Positions 1-5,016 of a DNA stretch of 5,804 bases are shown here, in pieces (the first letter of the stretch is position 1; each line of letters begins with the position of its first letter). Source of the DNA: Clostridia bacterium (GTDB lineage Bacteria; Bacillota; Clostridia; Christensenellales; HGM11417); contig JAFQWR010000076.1 of the NCBI GenBank assembly GCA_017407365.1, positions 1 through 5,804 on the forward strand, given 5' to 3'. The notes under the pieces were generated by a model. It searched no databases. It saw nothing but the letters and a program-made list of their open reading frames with translations, and was not told the origin of the DNA. A program made the position numbers and the translations under genes.

Positions 1-702
1 CGCAAGCCCGATTACGTGCGTGCGCAGGCTACCTATCAGTCGGGTAACGTTTCTACCGTTGCCGCAGGCAGCACGCTTGCCAGCGTTTTAAGCGGCGCCG
101 CCGACGGATTGAGCTGGCGCTCTGAGGCGGTTCCCTCTGCGAATGCGCCCCAATGGCTGTGGATTTCTCTTTCCGAAAGCGTGCAGGTAAAGATGCTTGA
201 GCTGAACAACGAAATGAACAATTCGGTGCCCGTCAGCTACGAGCTGTATTATTCCGAAACGGCACACAGCAGCCGCAAGCAGCAGGATGGCAGCTATGCG
301 TATCTGGATACCGCTACCTATACGCTGATTGAAAAAACGGACAGCAACGAGGACAACGTTGTTGAGCACGAGCTGGAGGAGGCAATCACCGTACGGGATA
401 TCCTGCTTAAAATTTTCGTGCAGGAAAACGAGGGTGAGGCAGTGGTAGCCTCCTTAGACGAGATTCTGCTCTACGGCGAAACGCCCGACGATTACTACGA
501 GGAGCATCAGCCCGAAAGATTCACCTTTATGGGCTCTGCAGACGGCAAGACCTACGAGATTATCACCGAGGTTATGGGCAACTACAACTCCGTCTGGACG
601 TATACCTCCTCTAAAAAGCTGACCTACAGATATATCAGATACATCGTATTCTCCGAATACAACAACAATTTCCCCTCCATCGGTGAGCTGAAATTTGAGT
701 AA
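1..702 (+). CDS. C-terminal part of a protein with F5/8-type C (discoidin-like) domain sequence; 5' end outside the window
   Basis: The reading frame is open from base 1 to a TAA at 700-702, giving 233 visible codons; the gene continues upstream, so the in-frame GTG at 16 is not a convincing start. Counting from the first visible codon, residues about 5-160 read like a complete F5/8-type C beta-sandwich: SWRSE near 38-42, WLWISL at 52-57, YELYYS at 80-85 and a closing strand SLDEILLYGE at 151-160. A second stretch (about 170-233) has the typical second half of such a domain: SADGKTYE at 179-186, RYIRY at 210-214 and the end IGELKFE. These domains usually bind carbohydrate and are appended to glycoside hydrolases or surface proteins. 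The catalytic or main domain, if any, lies outside the window, so the function of the whole protein is unknown. The family assignment is by pattern recognition. The downstream GH2 gene starts 28 nt later on the same strand, which suggests co-transcription and a role in glycan use. Confidence 0.75.
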   Translation, partial: RKPDYVRAQATYQSGNVSTVAAGSTLASVLSGAADGLSWRSEAVPSANAPQWLWISLSESVQVKMLELNNEMNNSVPVSYELYYSETAHSSRKQQDGSYAYLDTATYTLIEKTDSNEDNVVEHELEEAITVRDILLKIFVQENEGEAVVASLDEILLYGETPDDYYEEHQPERFTFMGSADGKTYEIITEVMGNYNSVWTYTSSKKLTYRYIRYIVFSEYNNNFPSIGELKFE

Positions 703-708
703 AAGAGA

Positions 709-728
709 GCAGGAGAAGTAAGTCCTGC
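709..728 (+). promoter_or_regulatory. Short hairpin containing the Shine-Dalgarno sequence of the GH2 gene
   Basis: GCAGGA (709-714) is perfectly complementary to TCCTGC (723-728), with an 8-nt loop between. The only good Shine-Dalgarno sequence before the GH2 gene, AGGAG at 711-715, lies mostly in the left arm. No T-run follows, so this is not a terminator. Folded, it would hide the ribosome binding site. Unfolded, the distance from AGGAG to the GTG at 731 is 15 nt, which is long. The complementarity is seen directly; the regulatory role is inference and a 6-bp stem could be chance. Confidence 0.35.
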
Positions 729-730
729 AC

Positions 731-3010
731 GTGTTTATGAAAAAGGAAAAGATTCAGTTTACAAGTGTAAAAATTTATCCCGTGGATACCGAATCGCACG
801 GGATTGTATGCCCCGAAGAGCTGCTCTCATCGGGGCTTACCTCTATTGAGGGAAGCATCCCCGGCAATATCGAGCTGGATATGCAGAGCGCAGGCATGGT
901 GCCCGAGCTGTTTTTCGGCACCAATATCCTGTGCTTAGAGGAGTATGAGCTGTACGATTTCTGGTATCGCTGTACCTTCCGTGCAGGGGAAGACTACGAT
1001 ACTCTCACCTTCGAGGGCATCGATACCTTGGCGGAAATCTGGCTCAACGGCAAAAAAATCGGCGAGGCAGACAATATGTTCATTCCGCATTCCTTCCCCA
1101 TACGTGGGCTGTGCGCGGATGAAAACGAGCTTTGGGTAAGAATCAAAAGCGCCGTGCGCTACGCCGATGAGCAGCAATACGACGTAGGGCTGTGGGGCCC
1201 CTCATATAACGCACAGAGCGTGCATATCCGAAAGGCGCCCCATTCCTTTGGCTGGGATATCTGCCCAAGAGCAATGCTCGGCGGTATTTTTAAGGACGTT
1301 TACCTTGCAAGCCTGCCTTCCGTTGCAATAGAGGAGGTGTATTTCAACACCGAGTCTGTGGGCTATAACGGTGCAACCGTCAACGCCGTATACGATCTCA
1401 ATATCCCCTCCACGCTCTATCACAAGGCAACGGTTGAGTTTGAGGGCAGATGCAACGACGCTGTTTTCGTCGCAAGCGAACGCATTGAGTTCAAGCACGG
1501 AATGTTCACCTTCTTGATTGACGCAGGCGTTCTCAGGCTGTGGAATCCCAAGGGCTACGGCGAGCCGAACGTGTATACCGTAACCGCACGTATCAAGGCG
1601 CCCTCGGGTGAGATTCTTGCAGAAAGCACCTTCCCCTTCGGTGTAAGAACGGTGGAGATCGATTTCGACCGCAAGGGTGAGGAAAAGCACTTTCTGGTTA
1701 AGGTAAGCGGCACGCCCGTTATGATCAAGGGCACCAACTGGGTTCCTCTCGACGCCTTCCACTCGCGCGATGTCTTGCGTATGCAAAAAGCACTTGCGCT
1801 TTTAGACGAGGTTGGCTGTAATGCCGTGCGCTGTTGGGGCGGCGGCATCTACGAGGACGAGGCCTTCTTCCGCTTCTGTGACGAAAAGGGCATTCTGGTG
1901 TGGCAGGATTTTATGATGGCGTGCAACGTGTATCCCTCCACACAGGAGTTTTACAAAAAGCTGCAAAGAGAAATCCCCACCGTGGTAAAAAGAATCCGCA
2001 AGCACCCCTCTCTTGCGTGCTATTGCGGAGATAACGAGTGCGACCTGGGTATGTTCTTCCATCACATAGACCCCACGTGCTATAAGGTCACAAGGGAGTT
2101 TATCCCCGAGCTGCTGTTCCGCTTTGACCCATTCCGCGCATATCTTCCCTCTTCGCCCTATTTTGTAGGCAGAGCGCTTGCGGAAAGAGATGAAAACGCG
2201 CTTGCGGAAAACCACCTCTGGGGTCCGAGAAACAGCTTCAAAAGCAAATTCTACGTGGAAAACAAAAATGTATTCATCAGCGAAATCGGTTATCACGGCT
2301 GTCCCTCGGCAGAAAGCATCAGAAGGTTTATTCCCGAAGCCTCGCTCTGGCCGTGGGAAAACGACGATTGGATGGTGCATCAGACTGTGGCGGGCGGCGT
2401 TTGGTTTCCCGAATGGAACCGAATCAAGCTGATGGCTTGGCAGGTGCGTGAGCTTTTCGGCAAGGAGGCAGACAGCCTTGAGGAGCTCAGCATTTGCTCG
2501 CAGATTTCGCAGGCAGAGGCGCTCAAATTCTTCGTGGAATATACCAGACTGAGCAAGTGGAAGAAAACGGGTATTATGTGGTGGAATCTGCTGGATTGCT
2601 GGCCGCAGTTTTCCGATGCCGTGGTAGATTATTACTTCGACAAAAAGCTTGCCTTCGAGTATCTGAAAAGGGTACAGCGCCCCCTATGCTTTATGGTAGA
2701 GGACGCTGTTGGCTGGGATGCCGATTGCACCGTCGGCAATGACGGAAGCAGAAGCTATACCGGCAGGTATGAAATTTTTGACGGCTTAAACGGGCGTCTG
2801 ATGGCTGAGGGCTCCTTCCATAGCCCTGCCAATCAAAACGTCACCGTCTGTACCCTTCCCCTTTCTAAGTCGGTCACCTCGTATTTTATCTTAAAGCTGA
2901 CCGTGGGCGAGGAGGTGTTCTTCAATCACTACGTGCATTTCGGCGGGCCCTTAAAAAAGGAGGAATATCTTGCCTTTTTGGATGCTTACCGAAAAATGCA
3001 ACAGCAATAA
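731..3010 (+). CDS. Glycoside hydrolase family 2 protein, beta-mannosidase type
   Basis: The 759-residue product probably hydrolyses terminal beta-mannosidic (or related beta-glycosidic) bonds with retention. The N-terminal sugar-binding-like domain (about 1-190) has PGNIELD at 44-50, FFGTN at 61-65, WYR at 78-80 and HIRKAPHSFGWDICPR from 165, all typical of beta-mannosidases. An immunoglobulin-like domain follows (about 190-310), then the TIM barrel with GTNW at 334-337, RCWGGGIYE at 367-375 and WQDF at 391-394. The expected acid/base is Glu436 in CGDNE and the expected nucleophile is Glu518 in ISEIG; WWNLLDCWP at 617-625 closes the barrel. A beta-sandwich ends the protein. No signal peptide is visible, so it should act in the cytoplasm on imported oligosaccharides or glycosides. 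It is somewhat shorter than the roughly 820-860 residues common for this type. The start is GTG at 731 or ATG at 737 (beginning MKKEK); spacing to AGGAG at 711-715 is 15 or 21 nt, so neither is clearly better. It probably shares an operon with the F5/8-type gene upstream. Exact substrate is unproven. Confidence 0.9.
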   Translation: MFMKKEKIQFTSVKIYPVDTESHGIVCPEELLSSGLTSIEGSIPGNIELDMQSAGMVPELFFGTNILCLEEYELYDFWYRCTFRAGEDYDTLTFEGIDTLAEIWLNGKKIGEADNMFIPHSFPIRGLCADENELWVRIKSAVRYADEQQYDVGLWGPSYNAQSVHIRKAPHSFGWDICPRAMLGGIFKDVYLASLPSVAIEEVYFNTESVGYNGATVNAVYDLNIPSTLYHKATVEFEGRCNDAVFVASERIEFKHGMFTFLIDAGVLRLWNPKGYGEPNVYTVTARIKAPSGEILAESTFPFGVRTVEIDFDRKGEEKHFLVKVSGTPVMIKGTNWVPLDAFHSRDVLRMQKALALLDEVGCNAVRCWGGGIYEDEAFFRFCDEKGILVWQDFMMACNVYPSTQEFYKKLQREIPTVVKRIRKHPSLACYCGDNECDLGMFFHHIDPTCYKVTREFIPELLFRFDPFRAYLPSSPYFVGRALAERDENALAENHLWGPRNSFKSKFYVENKNVFISEIGYHGCPSAESIRRFIPEASLWPWENDDWMVHQTVAGGVWFPEWNRIKLMAWQVRELFGKEADSLEELSICSQISQAEALKFFVEYTRLSKWKKTGIMWWNLLDCWPQFSDAVVDYYFDKKLAFEYLKRVQRPLCFMVEDAVGWDADCTVGNDGSRSYTGRYEIFDGLNGRLMAEGSFHSPANQNVTVCTLPLSKSVTSYFILKLTVGEEVFFNHYVHFGGPLKKEEYLAFLDAYRKMQQQ

Positions 3011-3017
3011 GCAAATC

Positions 3018-3045
3018 AGCCGTACCCCTTTCGGTGCGGCTTTTT
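3018..3045 (+). terminator. Intrinsic terminator of the GH2 operon
   Basis: GCCGTACC (3019-3026) pairs with GGTGCGGC (3033-3040) with one G-U pair, a 6-nt loop, and an additional A-U pair between 3018 and the first T. Five T follow at 3041-3045. It begins 7 nt after the GH2 stop codon. The T-run overlaps the last bases of the convergent gene, whose stop codon is at 3044-3046. In the opposite direction no T-run follows the stem, so it should work mainly on the plus strand. Confidence 0.85.
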
Positions 3046-3565
3046 ATATGCCGTAGCCGCCCGTTACGGGGTCGCGGAACAGCAGAATGCGGGGCGGAAA
3101 AAAGGTGAACAGAACAAACGCCGCCGCAAGCGCAAGCAGCAGCACGAGGGCAGTCGTGCGCCCGGTGCAGGGCGCTTCCTCTTGCGTAAAGTAACCGATT
3201 TCTTGCCCGTACGCAAATGCGGCAGAGATAAAAAAGATGCCGATATTCAGCCAATCGGGGGATTTTGCTATGATGCTGTTGTAGGTGTGATACAGCAGAG
3301 GAATCAGGATAAGCCCTGTCAGCACCGTTTTCAGCTTTACGCACAAAAAATCCCTGCGCACAAAGAAGAAGCTCTGCACGGCGGCAAGCAGGGCGGTCGG
3401 CCAGAAAAACAGCTTCATATGCTCCCAGGTAGATTCATTCACGCCCGAAAAGGGCGCCGACCAAAGCGAGCCACCCGTCCAATCGAATAAGAAATGCAGC
3501 AGAGTGCCGCCCAAAGCAGTCACGGCAAGCCCCACAAGCGCCCAGATAATAGCCTTTTTCTCCAT
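3044..3565 (-). CDS. Small polytopic membrane protein, DUF6512 type
   Basis: The 173-residue product has about five hydrophobic segments, at residues roughly 5-27, 51-69, 79-99, 104-120 and 137-157, separated by short charged loops (for example RRDF at 70-73). The motif VNESTWEHMKLFFWP at 42-56 and the end DPVTGGYGI at 165-173 match what I recall of the DUF6512 family of Firmicutes membrane proteins, whose function is unknown. It should sit in the cytoplasmic membrane. The start is the ATG at 3563-3565 (minus strand), preceded by GAGGG at 3570-3574 with a 4-nt gap, a modest ribosome binding site. It stands alone: convergent with the GH2 gene, whose terminator T-run overlaps its stop codon, and divergent from gap across a 355-nt region. 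No enzymatic motif is visible. Coding potential is supported by the family match and by consistent membrane topology. The family name rests on memory, not on a search. Confidence 0.82.
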   Translation of the reverse strand: MEKKAIIWALVGLAVTALGGTLLHFLFDWTGGSLWSAPFSGVNESTWEHMKLFFWPTALLAAVQSFFFVRRDFLCVKLKTVLTGLILIPLLYHTYNSIIAKSPDWLNIGIFFISAAFAYGQEIGYFTQEEAPCTGRTTALVLLLALAAAFVLFTFFPPRILLFRDPVTGGYGI

Positions 3566-3611
3566 ATTTCCCTCAGGTGCTTTTTCAAAAGCATATGTAA
3601 AAGCGAAGGAA

Positions 3612-3639
3612 ATTATGCTTGCCCCTCGCCCGTCCGCAA
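3612..3639 (-). promoter_or_regulatory. Weak candidate promoter for the DUF6512-type gene
   Basis: On the minus strand, TTGCGG (3634-3639) and CATAAT (3612-3617) are separated by 16 nt. The -10 matches 5 of 6 consensus bases but the -35 only 3 of 6. It lies about 45 nt before the start codon. This is the best pair I found for the gene, but the support is weak. Confidence 0.25.
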
Positions 3640-3737
3640 CGGTGCATACAGATGGGTGGAATGGGAATGCAGGAGAATAAAAGGGGCAAAAAAAGGGAAA
3701 AAAGAGGGGAGAGGAATGCTTTTATTTTCGATTGATT

Positions 3738-3756
3738 TTATCGATAATAATTATTC
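3738..3756. promoter_or_regulatory. Overlapping AT-rich palindromes, candidate Fur/PerR-family site
   Basis: TTATCGATAA at 3738-3747 and AATAATTATT at 3746-3755 are both perfect 10-bp palindromes and overlap by two bases. Read together, 3742-3756 matches 11 of 14 fixed positions of the 7-1-7 Fur-box consensus TGATAAT-N-ATTATCA. The site lies about 100 bp upstream of the gap -10 element. The palindromes are directly visible; a Fur-family regulator is only a guess, because such AT-rich matches arise by chance in regions like this. Confidence 0.25.
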
Positions 3757-3784
3757 TTTCCTTATCGGAGAGGGAAGAGGGGGT

Positions 3785-3810
3785 AAGTCGGTAAAAATTT
3801 ACCGATTTTT
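3785..3810 (+). terminator. Hairpin followed by a T-run upstream of the gap promoter (terminator-like or operator dyad)
   Basis: TCGGTAAA (3788-3795) and TTTACCGA (3798-3805) form a perfect dyad with a 2-nt centre. As RNA this gives about 7 bp with a 4-nt AAAU loop, extended outward by a G-U and two A-U pairs (3785-3787 with 3806-3808). The T-run is 3806-3810. It could stop plus-strand transcripts entering from upstream and insulate gap, but no plus-strand gene ends just before it. The near-perfect symmetry equally fits a protein-binding site just upstream of the -35 element. Confidence 0.4.
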
Positions 3811-3831
3811 GCAAAACAGCCCTCTATTTGC

Positions 3832-3860
3832 TTGTAAAAATAGTTTTTATTTGGTATAAT
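3832..3860 (+). promoter_or_regulatory. Promoter of gap with extended -10
   Basis: The -10 is a perfect TATAAT at 3855-3860, preceded by TG at 3852-3853 in the extended -10 position. A -35 of TTGTAA (3832-3837; 4 of 6 consensus bases) lies 17 nt upstream. The flanks are rich in A and T. The predicted start of transcription is about 3866-3868, giving a leader of about 54 nt before the gap start codon. Confidence 0.8.
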
Positions 3861-3865
3861 CATAC

Positions 3866-3882
3866 TGTACGGAATCCGTACA
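3866..3882. promoter_or_regulatory. Perfect 17-bp palindrome at the gap transcription start: candidate operator or 5' mRNA hairpin
   Basis: TGTACGGA (3866-3873) and TCCGTACA (3875-3882) are exact inverted repeats around a single central A. The dyad begins 5 bp after the -10 element, so a bound protein would block RNA polymerase. In the transcript the same bases could form a 6-bp stem with a 5-nt GAAUC loop at the very 5' end. The sequence does not match the Rex or CggR operators as I know them. The regulator is not identifiable from the window. Confidence 0.55.
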
Positions 3883-3904
3883 AAAGAATATGCAAACAAT
3901 TTTT

Positions 3905-3910
3905 GGAGGA
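3905..3910 (+). promoter_or_regulatory. Ribosome binding site of gap
   Basis: GGAGGA lies 10 nt before the ATG at 3921. It fixes the start: the frame is open further upstream to 3828, but that extension would contain the promoter -10 and the palindrome and so cannot be translated from this transcript. Confidence 0.85.
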
Positions 3911-3920
3911 TAAGATTCTT

Positions 3921-4937
3921 ATGGCAAAGATTAAAATCGGTATCAACGGTTTCGGCCGTATCGGCAGACTGGTTTTCCGTGCTTCGCTCACCAACCCCGA
4001 TGTAGTGGTAACGGGTATCAACGATCCCTTTATCGACCTTGATTACATGAAGTACATGCTCAAGTACGACACCATCCACGGTCAGTTCAAGGGTGAAATC
4101 GGCGAAAAAGACGGCAAGCTTGTTGTAAACGGCAACGAAATCACCGTATTTGCAGAAAAAGATCCTGCTCAGATCGATTGGAAGAGCTGTGGCGCTGAAT
4201 ACATTGCAGAAGCAACCGGCGTATTCACCACCACCGAAACTGCTTCCGCTCACTTTGTTGGCGGCGCTAAGAAGGTTATCATCACCGCTCCCAGCAAGGA
4301 TGCTCCCATGTTCGTTATGGGCGTAAACCAGAATAAGTACACCCCCGACTTAAAGGTTATCTCCAACGCAAGCTGCACGACCAACTGTCTTGCTCCTCTT
4401 GCTAAGGTTATCAACGACAATTTCGGTATCGTTGACGGCTTAATGACCACCGTTCACTCCACCACCGCTACCCAGAAGACGGTTGACGGTCCTTCCAAGA
4501 AGGATTGGAGAGGCGGCCGTGCCGCAGCCGGCAACATCATCCCCTCCTCCACGGGCGCTGCAAAGGCTGTTGGCAAGGTTATCCCCGAGTTAAACGGCAA
4601 GCTCACCGGTATGGCTTTCCGCGTTCCCACGCTGGACGTTTCGGTAGTTGACCTCACCGTTAACCTCGCTAAGCCCACCACGATGGAAGAGATCAATGCA
4701 GTTGTTAAGGCTGCTTCCGAAGGCGCTATGAAGGGCGTTTTAGGCTACACCGAGGATGCAGTTGTTTCGTCTGACTTCTACGGCGAGGTTAACACCTCCG
4801 TATACGATGCAACCGCAGGCATCATGCTCACCCCCACCTTCGTTAAGCTCGTTGCTTGGTACGACAACGAATGGGGTTACAGCAACAAGGTTGTTGATCT
4901 TATCGTTCACGCAGCTAAGACGGACGCTATGGCGTAA
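3921..4937 (+). CDS. gap: Glyceraldehyde-3-phosphate dehydrogenase, NAD-dependent, phosphorylating
   Basis: The 338-residue product converts glyceraldehyde 3-phosphate, NAD and phosphate to 1,3-bisphosphoglycerate in glycolysis, as a cytoplasmic enzyme that is a homotetramer in this family. The nucleotide-binding motif GINGFGRIGR is at 7-16; Asp35 in INDPF fits NAD preference. The active site SNASCTTNC (148-156) contains the catalytic Cys152; His179 in TTVHS is the expected base and Arg234 in MAFRVP contributes to phosphate binding. Length is normal for the family. The stretch DWRGGRAAAGNIIPSSTG (195-212) and the FIDLDYMKYMLKYD segment (37-50) are of the E. coli GapA/eukaryote-like type rather than the Bacillus type. 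Frequent GTT, GCT, AAG and AAC codons suggest high expression. The gene has its own extended -10 promoter with a palindrome at the start site, and a strong terminator 19 nt after its stop, so it appears monocistronic. No cggR, pgk or tpi gene is adjacent in the window. Confidence 0.97.
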   Translation: MAKIKIGINGFGRIGRLVFRASLTNPDVVVTGINDPFIDLDYMKYMLKYDTIHGQFKGEIGEKDGKLVVNGNEITVFAEKDPAQIDWKSCGAEYIAEATGVFTTTETASAHFVGGAKKVIITAPSKDAPMFVMGVNQNKYTPDLKVISNASCTTNCLAPLAKVINDNFGIVDGLMTTVHSTTATQKTVDGPSKKDWRGGRAAAGNIIPSSTGAAKAVGKVIPELNGKLTGMAFRVPTLDVSVVDLTVNLAKPTTMEEINAVVKAASEGAMKGVLGYTEDAVVSSDFYGEVNTSVYDATAGIMLTPTFVKLVAWYDNEWGYSNKVVDLIVHAAKTDAMA

Positions 4938-4956
4938 GCTTCATTTTTCGACTCAC

Positions 4957-4993
4957 AGAGGGTAACGGCACCGTTGCCCTCTTTTGTTTTTTT
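4957..4993 (+). terminator. Strong intrinsic terminator of gap
   Basis: AGAGGGTAACGG (4957-4968) pairs with CCGTTGCCCTCT (4971-4982) along 12 positions with one G-U pair; the realistic loop is GCAC. Ten T interrupted by one G follow (4983-4993). The next gene starts only 23 nt beyond. Confidence 0.93.
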
Positions 4994-4998
4994 ATGAT
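4993..4998 (+). promoter_or_regulatory. Possible -10 element for the SDR gene
   Basis: TATGAT matches 5 of 6 consensus bases and sits at the end of the gap terminator T-run, 18 nt before the SDR start codon. No good -35 lies at the right distance; the bases there belong to the terminator stem. If it is used, the leader would be only about 12 nt. Otherwise the SDR gene depends on readthrough. Confidence 0.2.
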
Positions 4999-5016
4999 AA
5001 GGGTTTAAGGTGAGCT

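Larger units (their letters stand above)
3566..3920. other. Divergent intergenic region between the DUF6512-type gene and gap
   Basis: These 355 nt hold no gene that I can support. From the left: a short leader for the minus-strand gene with the dyad GCTTTT/AAAAGC (3579-3584 and 3587-3592); a stretch from about 3651 to 3718 in which the plus strand is almost entirely purines, with G-runs at 3683-3686, 3695-3697 and 3706-3709; an AT-rich part with nested palindromes (3728-3756); a second G-rich patch (3768-3783); a hairpin followed by five T (3785-3810); then the gap promoter, a 17-bp palindrome and the gap ribosome binding site. The layout suggests that most of the region serves gap control. 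Confidence 0.7.

Noticed and set aside
1202..1786. Minus-strand open frame of 194 codons inside the GH2 gene
   Set aside because: It is antisense to strongly conserved GH2 sequence, has no recognisable family and is explained by codon composition of the real gene. The same applies to the 192-codon minus-strand frame at 1802-2380.
2957..3056. Perfect AAGGAGG near the end of the GH2 gene followed by a short frame from TTG at 2970
   Set aside because: The bases simply encode Lys-Lys-Glu-Glu of the GH2 C-terminus; the frame is under 30 codons, runs through the terminator and has no recognisable product.
3651..3783. G-quadruplex in the G-run region
   Set aside because: The G-runs are separated by loops of 6, 17, 8 and 8 or more bases, outside the usual loop limit, so no canonical quadruplex is supported.
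3494..3859. Plus-strand open frame of 121 codons across the start of the DUF6512-type gene and the intergenic region
   Set aside because: Its first part is antisense to a better-supported gene, the product is of mixed low-complexity character, and its end lies in the gap promoter. Only the 3716 sub-frame with a Shine-Dalgarno-like sequence is kept as a weak finding.
3828..3920. Upstream extension of gap by 31 codons
   Set aside because: It would include the TATAAT element and the palindrome, does not resemble any GAPDH N-terminus, and the ATG at 3921 has a GGAGGA site and begins with the conserved MAKIKIGINGFGR.
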